Positions 23,801 through 30,872 of a stretch of DNA of 32,670 nt are shown here, in pieces. Source of the DNA: Bacteriovorax stolpii (lineage in GTDB: Bacteria > Bdellovibrionota > UBA2428); NCBI GenBank assembly GCA_945881775.1, contig CAMCVE010000007.1:1-32670 (forward strand), in the 5' to 3' direction. A model generated the notes under the pieces. The model was not told where the DNA came from and made no database searches. It was given only the letters and a program-made list of their open reading frames with translations. The position numbers were made by a program, and so were the translations under genes. The number at the start of each line of letters is the position of its first letter. The stretch's first letter is position 1.

Positions 23801-25014
23801 TCAACAACGGTCTGACCCCAAGTTTTCACACGTTTCTCGGAATCCGGAGAACTAGAAAAAGAGGGAGCGAGTTTAGAGTCGACGACTTTGCCACCCACGT
23901 CCTTTGTGATCGACTGTGCGGCGTGGTTGAGGACTTTGTTGAGTGATTCGTTGTCGCCGGTCGACTCCAATTTCTTGACCTCAGAAGATTTGGCTGAAAT
24001 TGCGCTCGAAAGATGTTTCCCTAGATCAATCTTGGATCCAATCTGAGGGTTGTCGAGGGTGATGAGTAGTTTTCCGCTCTTTAGCGGAGCCCCGAGCGAC
24101 TCTAGGGCTGAACCGGTGATCTTATTTTTGTTTGCGGTCACATTGTTGGCGCAGTTGATGAGGTCGTCGTTGCTTCGGGCGGCCTCAAGACAGTGCCTCA
24201 GTCCTAAGTTATCGATCGCATTGTCCATGGTATCGCGAATCATGGTGTCGTTAAGACCCTTCACCTCGAGACCCGCAGCACGCCCTTTCTCAAGAACTGC
24301 GTCGATACTCCCGCGAGCGTAAGGAACACCTTGGATCTGAACCACACCATGCAAGAACCCTTTGGCAATTGCCAATCGGCGTCTTCCGTTGAGAGGACTT
24401 CCGATAATCGGCAACGGCTTAGGAGCGGCATCCATAGCCCTGCGCATCGACTGACCGAGCTCTTGACCAAGTTTCGTTGCCGTCTTGTTGCCACCTTTTG
24501 TCATCGTCGAGACTGTTTCCTTGAGTTCCGAAACAATGCGTTTGGCATCGGCTGGGCTGCGCCCATTGGCATTTAGAACGTAATTCAAAAGAGCCGCGGT
24601 TTCTTTTGCATCGAGTTTAGAGTCAGTAAAATACTGACCTACGGCCACATCAGCCGAGGGCTTGTACTGCTTCTGGAGATCCTTTTCTAAAACGATTGGC
24701 AAGTTCTCGACAAATTGCACGAGGATCGCATCGACGCTTCGCTTCGAAAACACCTGCCCCAGATTCATGAACGCGCCTTCAACATCGAGGGAGAAAAGGT
24801 TGCTCGTGAAGCGAGTCGTTTGCGCGAGGGTATCAACTACAGAAACGCCCATATCGCCAATCAGATTGAGTGCTCCTCGCGCTGGATTGAGATCGGTCGG
24901 AGCGTTGGCAATGACGGGTCCCGTCATGAAGTGGGATTCTTCAGAGTGGGCAGCCGTTACAAAGGGCAACTGAGCCACGCAAAAAATGAACGTCGCACGC
25001 TGAACCCAAGACAT
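20809..25014 (-). CDS. 1401-residue exported protein of unknown function with internal duplication
   Basis: This protein has a signal peptide (MSWVQRATFIFCVAQLPFVT, cleavage near TAA-H23) and no transmembrane segment after it, so it is periplasmic or secreted. It is largely helical, rich in Ala, Leu, Ser and Lys, with no motif I recognise. Residues about 441-690 and 783-1100 are a diverged duplication: TLADPEAKAALLGI with TLADPATRRDLLGI, GFRGFLQGFDASLAK with GVQSFVRGFDSSARN, LNKLVADFGPGASGLVSFYV with VDKLIAEQSGGVRDLVMSLI. Four cysteines align (562/918, 569/927, 599/978, 643/1024), suggesting conserved disulfides. A Pro/Ala-rich linker at 1205-1250 precedes a C-terminal part. A TACAAT box ends six bases before the ATG; the GGGG touching the ATG is too close to be a ribosome site. 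Confidence 0.8.
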   Translation of the reverse strand: MSWVQRATFIFCVAQLPFVTAAHSEESHFMTGPVIANAPTDLNPARGALNLIGDMGVSVVDTLAQTTRFTSNLFSLDVEGAFMNLGQVFSKRSVDAILVQFVENLPIVLEKDLQKQYKPSADVAVGQYFTDSKLDAKETAALLNYVLNANGRSPADAKRIVSELKETVSTMTKGGNKTATKLGQELGQSMRRAMDAAPKPLPIIGSPLNGRRRLAIAKGFLHGVVQIQGVPYARGSIDAVLEKGRAAGLEVKGLNDTMIRDTMDNAIDNLGLRHCLEAARSNDDLINCANNVTANKNKITGSALESLGAPLKSGKLLITLDNPQIGSKIDLGKHLSSAISAKSSEVKKLESTGDNESLNKVLNHAAQSITKDVGGKVVDSKLAPSFSSSPDSEKRVKTWGQTVVDRFANRLKLLKGGDALVSQVQGLLGGGAANMSDNKVLDGRIRGPFAETLADPEAKAALLGIFLEKTPLSSELRSELHKTYAAALKKKPLVIASSLPEGFRGFLQGFDASLAKVAQVPDSLTTIGYLKDLMNPSSTSLNKLVADFGPGASGLVSFYVDCKMGDNYCDSLQSPFKEQIQVLRDAKTGLKGKSFASGCADSAPQLASEIFLGVRQMDVNIKQAPHDAILALASERSQDSVDCLLSGLAASKGFPKSEVERLHEVLSESRSKRLGDRQELVESLHGYLRAPEAGGPAQRDLLSKTEAISKDLVRDYAHGHVEDFAARKNNNMSKTLAQPGNVALAQGVADRLIDNTDLVDENTSLPLKDYAKAIAESPLKANTPIDKSIQAGLEKTLADPATRRDLLGITLGIDDTLLSKRAGGVIGPGLERRIKDAYAGADLSGETPKFDASVSPGVQSFVRGFDSSARNLGAHRGQDQSALKFLADFAKPESRIVDKLIAEQSGGVRDLVMSLISCKSASQNELCAGCQGDKGNWILMDGKTGTSEVLANAPMGQVLALLKMGLRSSMSESMNKTCQAAIPTTIERIVAQPKVNKAALGVLQDPGLFLDALARPENQTALNCIIANFAEAKVLSPIRSKHVGTEAGLRSVLSHIGVPENVALFELSGERLFETFEKRNSNPTLLQRKSDLVAALKTSLKSDTSKNRHATAIAIQDLSRTMIVSTVSDVDMAYGLANGSQFPASLRMWANSSKNTLAQATIACMDHHYQSGLMPAALYAGEDASRLVTRKLGPWIRAGEGGRPVALSKDAETSEVAGPAPASATAPEACVDSLTPALGPASAAVPKSTTIDQSVWVGGYDHTLRDFQEMSRSEGSSYLTKSGEAQVLAHTRNYQTLLNHIRMRDQIVGKGNGVSDTLGDALFEAQNAGVPGKDAAMHLKKVLNFPAAELVAALQAYKDSGSDKNAEAVRQILNSNCSDIWSRWTQDPKHKKLTEPDKASH
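21715..22668 (-). repeat. Second copy of the internal duplication in the 1401-residue protein
   Basis: Residues about 783-1100, aligned with the first copy by the TLADP start, the GFDSSAR segment, SCK and the ALARPENQTALNCIIANF segment. It is about 70 residues longer than the first copy and has an extra cysteine, Cys930, in a CAGC motif. Confidence 0.55.
22945..23694 (-). repeat. First copy of the internal duplication in the 1401-residue protein
   Basis: Residues about 441-690. The matching landmarks are TLADPEAK, GFDASLAK, DCK, and ALASERSQDSVDCLLSGL, in the same order and similar spacing as in the second copy. Confidence 0.55.
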
Positions 25015-25020
25015 CCCCTG

Positions 25021-25048
25021 ATTGTATCTTTATGGGGGACGCCGCGAA
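25021..25048 (-). promoter_or_regulatory. Probable promoter of the 1401-residue protein gene
   Basis: On the minus strand TACAAT (25021-25026), five of six to consensus, lies six bases before the ATG at 25014. The best -35 is a weak TTCGCG (25043-25048), 16 bases away. Confidence 0.45.
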
Positions 25049-25118
25049 TAAAGATCTGGTTAAGGTCGCATAAAGATTTGCGAAAACTTAGCGAGCCAAC
25101 AACCACTTTAGAAAATCT

Positions 25119-25217
25119 TCAGAGCGACGGTTCCAGTAACGTCACGCACACCAAAATCAGCGCGACAAAGATCAGGGAGAAGTTGTAGGGGCGATGCATC
25201 TGAGCATCCAAAAACAA
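25119..25217 (-). CDS. Possible 32-residue membrane microprotein after tsaE
   Basis: Fourteen bases after the tsaE stop a TTG start at 25217, with GAGG six bases before it, opens a 32-codon frame. It encodes a short polar start (FLDAQMHRPYNF) and one hydrophobic helix, SLIFVALILVCVTLLEPSL. A GTG at 25223 and an ATG at 25199 are other possible starts. One clean transmembrane span, operon position and spacing support a real gene; the small size and lack of a known relative speak against it. The remaining intergenic DNA to 25015 holds only the promoter of the next gene. Confidence 0.35.
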   Translation of the reverse strand: MFLDAQMHRPYNFSLIFVALILVCVTLLEPSL

Positions 25218-25230
25218 AATCACCCTCTGA

Positions 25231-25674
25231 TCAAGACTGCTTTGTGAACTGGATGCTGCGCTCGCCGTTTTCGAGCATTGAAAACTCGATTTTGATGCGA
25301 TCTTTAAAACCTAGGAGCTTCTCGAGCTGGGGCCTATCTGCCAAATACTCTAAAAACTTCTCTGGCCACTCCACAAACCACCAGCTCGCATCGAGATAGG
25401 TCTCAAGCCCTAATTTATCCAATTCGTCTGGGTCCTCGATTCGGTAACAGTCCAGATGTAGACAAAGTCCACGCTCCGGAATCTCGTGCTCGAGAAGTTT
25501 CAAAAAAGTGGGACTCTGAACCTTGCTAGGCAAATAGCCCCAAGAGGCAAACAGCTCTTTTACGAAAGTCGTTTTGCCGACACCGAGCTCGCCCGTAAGA
25601 CAAACGAGCACTGGACGAACGAGATTCTCGCTCGTAAGGCGCTTCACGAGGCTCTCAAAATGCCTCGTTGTCAT
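25231..25674 (-). CDS. tsaE: TsaE, tRNA t6A biosynthesis ATPase
   Basis: This 147-residue protein has Walker A GELGVGKT (28-35), SPTF (54-57), LHLDCYRI (72-79) and a WPEKF-like motif near 103, the usual TsaE order. TsaE is the ATPase that resets the TsaB-TsaD complex making threonylcarbamoyladenosine at position 37 of ANN-reading tRNAs. GAGG lies seven bases before the ATG. There is one base between the glmM stop and this start, so it is in the same operon. Confidence 0.93.
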   Translation of the reverse strand: MTTRHFESLVKRLTSENLVRPVLVCLTGELGVGKTTFVKELFASWGYLPSKVQSPTFLKLLEHEIPERGLCLHLDCYRIEDPDELDKLGLETYLDASWWFVEWPEKFLEYLADRPQLEKLLGFKDRIKIEFSMLENGERSIQFTKQS

Positions 25675-25675
25675 T

Positions 25676-27043
25676 TCAAGCCTCGAGATTGCGACTTATG
25701 ACGTCGCAAAGATCTGCAGCAAGAGCTTCGATGGATGCAAGATCCTCACCCTCGATCATCACCCTGCACAGCGGCTCCGTCCCGGAATAACGCACGAGAA
25801 GTCGACCTCGGTCACCGAGCTTAGCCTCGACCTCTTTGATTCTTTTCAAAATTGCAGGAACATCCTCGAGCGGACGTTTGCGTTTCACGGTCACATTCCG
25901 AAGCACCTGTGGGAAAGTCTTCATCACATTGCGAAGCTCACTAAGGGCTTTGCCCTTGCGTTTCATCACCGCGAGAACACGCAGAGCCGCCACGACCCCG
26001 TCTCCGGTGTTGGAGGTATCCAGAAATACAATGTGCCCCGACTGTTCTCCGCCCAGATTGAAGCCTTCCTTGCGCATCTTATCGACCACAAAACGATCCC
26101 CGATCTGAGCGCGCTCAAGAACGATACCGTGCTTGCGAAGCGCGATTTCGAGGCCCATATTGCTCATGGGTGTTGCGACGAGTGTGCTTTTTGAGAGGCG
26201 ACCGAGCTCTTGCAAATCAATCGCGAGGATCGCCATCACCTGATCACCGTCGACAACTTCAGCTTGGTCATCTGCAAGAATCACGCGATCCGCATCCCCA
26301 TCGAGAGCAATGCCGATATCTGCACGATAGGTTTTCACAGCTTCGAGCATGCTACGCGGGTGCAGCGCACCCACATCTTTATTGATATTGATACCGTTGG
26401 GTTCGTCACCAAGCACGATCACTTCAGCGCCCAGTTCTTCAAAAATAATCGGAGCCACCTTGTAGGCTGCTCCGTTGGCGCAGTCCAAAACGATACGCAT
26501 GCCCTTGAGGTCTAATTCCGAGGGGAATGAATTTTTGCACTGAACGACATAGCGACCCTGGGCGTCGTCGATGCGCTTGGCACGGCCCAAAGCCGCTCCT
26601 GTGGGAAGCGAATCCGCGAGGTCCTTTGAGAGGACCAGAGACTCAATCTCGGCCTCAACCTCATCCGGTAATTTGAATCCGTCGTAACCAAAGATCTTGA
26701 TACCATTGTACTCGTAAGTGTTGTGCGACGCGCTCACCATGATGCCCGCGTCAGCGCGCATGCTTTGCGTAAGAAAGGCCACGCCTGGAGTCGGAATAGG
26801 CCCCACAAGAAGCGCTTGAGCGCCCATACTCGTGATGCCTGCAGCAAGCGCCTGTTCGATCATGTAGGAACTGCGCCTGGTATCTTTGCCGATGAGCACG
26901 ATCGAGCGCTGATCCACTCGGGCCGATTTTCCTTTATAGTAGTAAGCCACCGCTCGACCCACCTGAAGAGCCACCTCGGCCGTCATAGGGTAGCGGTTAG
27001 CAATGCCACGAATTCCATCGGTTCCAAAAAGCTTTTCGGCCAT
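25676..27043 (-). CDS. glmM: GlmM, phosphoglucosamine mutase
   Basis: This 455-residue enzyme begins KLFGTDGIRGIANRYPM. SASHN gives phospho-Ser106, DGDADR (248-253) is the metal loop, GGEQSGH (331-337) is the sugar-binding loop and RYSGTEP near 413 binds phosphate. It makes glucosamine-1-phosphate from glucosamine-6-phosphate for UDP-GlcNAc, feeding peptidoglycan and lipopolysaccharide. After SASHN it has Thr instead of the usual Pro, a mild variant. AGGA lies five bases before the ATG. In Firmicutes GlmM is bound and inhibited by CdaA, and the same gene order here suggests the link may hold. Confidence 0.96.
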   Translation of the reverse strand: MAEKLFGTDGIRGIANRYPMTAEVALQVGRAVAYYYKGKSARVDQRSIVLIGKDTRRSSYMIEQALAAGITSMGAQALLVGPIPTPGVAFLTQSMRADAGIMVSASHNTYEYNGIKIFGYDGFKLPDEVEAEIESLVLSKDLADSLPTGAALGRAKRIDDAQGRYVVQCKNSFPSELDLKGMRIVLDCANGAAYKVAPIIFEELGAEVIVLGDEPNGININKDVGALHPRSMLEAVKTYRADIGIALDGDADRVILADDQAEVVDGDQVMAILAIDLQELGRLSKSTLVATPMSNMGLEIALRKHGIVLERAQIGDRFVVDKMRKEGFNLGGEQSGHIVFLDTSNTGDGVVAALRVLAVMKRKGKALSELRNVMKTFPQVLRNVTVKRKRPLEDVPAILKRIKEVEAKLGDRGRLLVRYSGTEPLCRVMIEGEDLASIEALAADLCDVISRNLEA

Positions 27044-27069
27044 AATTCCTCACTCAATTTTCGGCAGCA

Positions 27070-28044
27070 CTATTCGGTGGGTCGCGGGACTTGGACTTCG
27101 ACCCAGTCGGTGCTTCGTTTCACAACACGAACGCCAGGCGGCAGACCCCAATCAAGGCGAACACGCTGGGTACCTTCTTTGAACTCGGGCAGTTCAGCCC
27201 AAACATCCACCTTTTCTTTGTCGAGATTGCGCATGACCTCTTCGGGACCTTCCAAAAGGAAACTCACAGCGGCTGGGGTCACGCGGATGCCAAGACGTCG
27301 AAGGTTGAGCATGCGCCGACCCGAAGAGCCCGAGAGGCGTACGCGCACAGGAATTTCATCAACTGATCGGCGTGCGAGGGATCCTTCAAGCTGCACAGAC
27401 ACATGAACCACTTGGTTCTGCTCATCGACAAGCACGCCCGGGTGATCCTTGAGGCTCACTTTCGAATCAAACTCTTGAATGAGAGAATCACTCGCCAGAG
27501 CAATGCCCTCCGTAGCAAGACTGTCGATGCTCCGCAAACGAGTCTCCGGCCCACGAACTTCGACGGTGCTGGGTTTTAGAGTAACGTTCGTCACGCGAAA
27601 ACCTTCAGGAAGTGTCCCCGAAAATACAGCTCGCACAGGGACTCGCTTCCATGCGGCACGGTCGAGGCGCACGAGAATTTGCGGAGTCGAGTTTGAAACC
27701 AAATGCAGTCCGATTGGAAGATCCAGCATCTGCTCCGTGATCGTCACCTCGTATTCGCCCTGCTGGGAGACCGAGAGATCCACCATGCGAGTGATCTTGC
27801 GCGCCTCGTAGTCTTTGATAAAGGCCTGAGGACCCGCCACACGCAGCTGAATTTCACGAGGGGCGGAATTGGAAATCATCAAATGCTCGGGGAGTTGATA
27901 ATCCAGATAAATCACTTTGCTCACTTCAACGCGCTCGCCGCCGAGCACAGTCATCCAGAGAATAATAGAAATAAAGAGAGCCACGGCTCGAAAGAGCCAA
28001 AGATCGCGGCGCGTGCGTTTGATAATTTTCTCAGGTGTCGCCAC
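27070..28044 (-). CDS. ybbR: YbbR-domain regulator of CdaA (CdaR-like)
   Basis: This 324-residue protein has one N-terminal transmembrane helix (about residues 14-33, AVALFISIILWMTVLGG) and an extracytoplasmic part of about three YbbR-type beta repeats, with IQLRVAGPQAFI, STVEVRGPETRLRSI and VSFLLEGPEEVM as the repeat cores. In Firmicutes CdaR is a membrane partner that modulates CdaA. The frame is open 32 codons upstream, but a GTG at 28044 is chosen because AGGGAGG lies eight bases before it. It then overlaps cdaA by 14 bases. Confidence 0.88.
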   Translation of the reverse strand: MATPEKIIKRTRRDLWLFRAVALFISIILWMTVLGGERVEVSKVIYLDYQLPEHLMISNSAPREIQLRVAGPQAFIKDYEARKITRMVDLSVSQQGEYEVTITEQMLDLPIGLHLVSNSTPQILVRLDRAAWKRVPVRAVFSGTLPEGFRVTNVTLKPSTVEVRGPETRLRSIDSLATEGIALASDSLIQEFDSKVSLKDHPGVLVDEQNQVVHVSVQLEGSLARRSVDEIPVRVRLSGSSGRRMLNLRRLGIRVTPAAVSFLLEGPEEVMRNLDKEKVDVWAELPEFKEGTQRVRLDWGLPPGVRVVKRSTDWVEVQVPRPTE

Positions 28045-28918
28045 GAGGAGTGCCTCCCTTGTCACTGGAAGACCCCGTCGGAGGCGTCTCGGTCGCGCCC
28101 TCACGTGAAGTGGGAGGGCTAGCAACCCCCACGCGCTCACCGGGCGTCAAATCGAAGCACGCGTGCAATCGTTCCTTGAGCTGCACGGTGTTCAGATTGC
28201 GAATAATGTCGCCGTACTCCACAAGGGAGATCTCGCCTCGCTCCTCGGAGCAGACAACCACGACAGCGTCGGTTTCTTGAGTGATGGCGATGGCAGCCCG
28301 GTGGCGAGTGCCGAAATTTCGGTCCATCTCACTCTCGAGAGTCAGAGGGAAAAACACACCCGCCGATAAAATCTTGGAGCCCTCGATAATCACCGCACCA
28401 TCGTGAATCGGCGACGAGCTATGGAAAATTGAAAGCAAAAGTTCGGCCGTAACCTTGGCGTCGATCTCTGTCGCACCCTCGGAATAGTTCTTCAAGCCAT
28501 GCTGACGCTCGAGCACAATCAGAGCCCCGATGCGTTTTGCAGCGAGAAGTTTTGCTGCTTTGGCGACTTCGTCGAGAACGGTGACAGCGCGCTGCTGGGC
28601 CGAAGGACCGGAGAGGAAGGGATTGCGGCCCACGTTTGCGAGCGCGCGCCGGATCTCGTCTTGGAAAAGAATGATCACGATCAGGAAGAGATAGTCGAAA
28701 AATTGCCTGAGCAAATAGTTAAGAACGAAGAACTTGAGATAGTCCGAAAGAATGAATGCGACCGAGACCATACCGAGTCCCGTCAGAATCTGCACAGCTC
28801 GAGTCCCGCGGATGAGCAGGAGCAATCGATAGATGATGAGAAACACGAACAGGATGTCGAAAAAATCCTGCCAACGGAGCTGAGTCAGCAGCTGATTGAG
28901 GACACCGAGGAGATTCAA
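28031..28918 (-). CDS. cdaA: CdaA (DacA), membrane diadenylate cyclase
   Basis: This 295-residue protein has three N-terminal transmembrane helices (about 18-36, 44-60, 66-86) and a DAC domain with HDGAVI (Asp173-Gly-Ala) and GTRHRAAI (Arg-His-Arg 205-207), the catalytic pair that joins two ATP into c-di-AMP. The start is a TTG at 28918, with TAAGG seven bases before it; no ATG lies nearby and the N-terminus matches the family. The C-terminal 35 residues past the domain are Pro/Thr/Ser-rich. ftsH ends two bases upstream. c-di-AMP is best known in Gram-positive bacteria, so its presence in this envelope type is notable. Confidence 0.95.
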   Translation of the reverse strand: MNLLGVLNQLLTQLRWQDFFDILFVFLIIYRLLLLIRGTRAVQILTGLGMVSVAFILSDYLKFFVLNYLLRQFFDYLFLIVIILFQDEIRRALANVGRNPFLSGPSAQQRAVTVLDEVAKAAKLLAAKRIGALIVLERQHGLKNYSEGATEIDAKVTAELLLSIFHSSSPIHDGAVIIEGSKILSAGVFFPLTLESEMDRNFGTRHRAAIAITQETDAVVVVCSEERGEISLVEYGDIIRNLNTVQLKERLHACFDLTPGERVGVASPPTSREGATETPPTGSSSDKGGTPRGDT

Positions 28919-28920
28919 CG

Positions 28921-30834
28921 TTAGACCTTAACTGGATCCGAAGGATCCACCACCAACGTCGACTTCGCAGACGAGCTGGCCGGATTTGACGATGGCGACG
29001 AGATGTCACCGGGAGGAAGCGGAGGAAGCAGCTTGCGTTCCATAAGCAAATCGAGCTCGGGTAGACCGATCGTCTCACGCTCCAGAAGTGCTTCACTCAT
29101 GGCCTTCAGGATGTCCTTGTTCGCGGAGAGAATCTCCTCCGCGCGCTTGTAATTTCGATCCACGACCGCCTTGATCTCGGCGTCGATCGTGCGAGCAATT
29201 TCGTCACCGTGACTGGTGCCCGAAGTCATCTCGCGACCCAGGAAAATGTTCTCATTCTTATTGCCGTAATTAAGAGGCCCAAGCTTTTCGCTCATTCCCC
29301 ACTCGGTCACCATGCGACGAGCGATTTCTGTAGCACGCTCGATATCATTCGAGGCTCCGCTGGTGAGATGTCCAAAAGTGATATCCTCGGCGATGCGTCC
29401 GCCCATGAGGAAGGAAATCATGGCTTCGCACTTCTCGCGGGTCATCGTGAAACTGTCTTCTTTGGGGAGAGTCATGGTGACGCCCAGAGCCGGGCCTCGG
29501 GGAATGATCGAAACCTTATGAACGGGGTCGACGCCTTCGACCAGACGACCCACGATCGCGTGACCTGACTCGTGGTAAGCGGTGTAGCGGCGCTCTTCTA
29601 GGGAAATGCTGAGACTCTTGCGCTCCGTCCCCATAATGACCTTGTCTTTGGCGGCTTCAAAGTCGTCGTTGGTGAGAGCATCACGGTTCATCCGTGCCGC
29701 ATTCAGGGCCGCTTCGTTGACAAGATTCTCGAGCTCGGCGCCAGCAAAACCCGGAGTGCCGCGGGCAATGGAGCTCAAATCGACGTTCGGCGCGAGAGGA
29801 GTGCGCCGGGTGTGAACCTGTAGAATCGCAAGTCGGCCACGCACGTCGGGCTTGGGCACATGGATCCGACGGTCAAAACGACCTGGGCGCAACAATGCGG
29901 GATCGAGAACATCGACACGGTTCGTGGCTGCGATCAGAATGACACCCTCGGTGCCCTCGAAGCCGTCCATCTCCACCAGAAGTTGGTTCAGCGTTTGTTC
30001 ACGTTCGTCATGACCACCACCGAGACCCGCACCACGATGCCGTCCAACGGCGTCGATTTCGTCGATGAAGATCAAGCAGGGCGCAGTCTTTTTTGCGGCT
30101 TCGAAGAGAGAACGAACGCGACTCGCGCCAACGCCGACAAACATTTCAACGAAATCAGATCCTGCGATCGAATGGAAAGGAACACCCGCCTCACCCGCGA
30201 TCGCCTTGGCAAGCAAAGTTTTACCAGTGCCGGGCGCACCGATCAGCAAGACTCCTTTGGGAATGCGTCCTCCAAGTTTGGTAAATTTCTTAGGGCTCTT
30301 TAGAAACTCGACGATCTCTTCGAGTTCTCCTTTGGCTTCTTCGATACCGGCCACGTCCTTGAAGCGGACATTGGTGTGCGAGCCGTTGTACATCTTGGCG
30401 CGGCTTTGCCCAAAACTCATCGCCTTGCTTGAGCCGCTCTGAAGCTGACGCATGAAAAGGAAGAAGATGAACAAGATGAGGAAAGTGGGAACCCATGAGA
30501 TCAGAGCCGTTTCAAGAAAACTGCGTTCGGGCTCTTTCTCGAAATTGGGGGTGATGCCCTTTTCTTCGAGACGTTTGAGATAGAATTCGCTGTTGGTGTT
30601 GCCGAGGGACTGAAAGGTCGATCCACTCTTGTAGTCGGGCTTGTACTTGCCCAGGATTTCGCTTTGTCCGCGGAAAGTCACCGACTCGACTTTGCCTTCG
30701 TCGACCAACTGAATGAATTCGCTAAAACTCAGTGGCGACGTTTTGGGCGGAGTCACCTGGAGCTGACTGGCCACGAAGAGCACGGACGCGATCATAACGG
30801 CGATGATGAAGAAGGATCTAAAGCTCGATTTCAT
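28921..30834 (-). CDS. ftsH: FtsH, membrane ATP-dependent zinc metalloprotease
   Basis: This 637-residue protein has two transmembrane helices (about 5-23 and 111-129) flanking a periplasmic domain. Then come Walker A GAPGTGKT (199-206), pore motif FVGVG (232-236), Walker B LIFIDEID (254-261), the SRH region ending RPGRFDRR, and the zinc site HESGH (421-425) with Asp497 as probable third ligand. It degrades membrane and short-lived cytoplasmic proteins, LpxC in many diderms. The last 35 residues are Ser/Pro-rich. No Shine-Dalgarno sequence precedes the ATG; a promoter inside the end of tilS does. Confidence 0.97.
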   Translation of the reverse strand: MKSSFRSFFIIAVMIASVLFVASQLQVTPPKTSPLSFSEFIQLVDEGKVESVTFRGQSEILGKYKPDYKSGSTFQSLGNTNSEFYLKRLEEKGITPNFEKEPERSFLETALISWVPTFLILFIFFLFMRQLQSGSSKAMSFGQSRAKMYNGSHTNVRFKDVAGIEEAKGELEEIVEFLKSPKKFTKLGGRIPKGVLLIGAPGTGKTLLAKAIAGEAGVPFHSIAGSDFVEMFVGVGASRVRSLFEAAKKTAPCLIFIDEIDAVGRHRGAGLGGGHDEREQTLNQLLVEMDGFEGTEGVILIAATNRVDVLDPALLRPGRFDRRIHVPKPDVRGRLAILQVHTRRTPLAPNVDLSSIARGTPGFAGAELENLVNEAALNAARMNRDALTNDDFEAAKDKVIMGTERKSLSISLEERRYTAYHESGHAIVGRLVEGVDPVHKVSIIPRGPALGVTMTLPKEDSFTMTREKCEAMISFLMGGRIAEDITFGHLTSGASNDIERATEIARRMVTEWGMSEKLGPLNYGNKNENIFLGREMTSGTSHGDEIARTIDAEIKAVVDRNYKRAEEILSANKDILKAMSEALLERETIGLPELDLLMERKLLPPLPPGDISSPSSNPASSSAKSTLVVDPSDPVKV

Positions 30835-30843
30835 TATCGGTAG

Positions 30844-30872
30844 AGTCTAGTCGGGACTCAGACGGGCTTCAA
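30844..30872 (-). promoter_or_regulatory. Probable internal promoter for ftsH
   Basis: On the minus strand TTGAAG (30867-30872) and TAGACT (30844-30849) are 17 bases apart, with nine bases to the ftsH ATG. The -35 is in the last codons of tilS. It could start ftsH-cdaA-ybbR-glmM-tsaE apart from tilS. Confidence 0.5.

Noticed and set aside
26723-27406. Plus-strand frame of 227 codons
   Set aside because: It is antisense to glmM and ybbR and its product is a low-complexity Arg/Thr/Ser chain.
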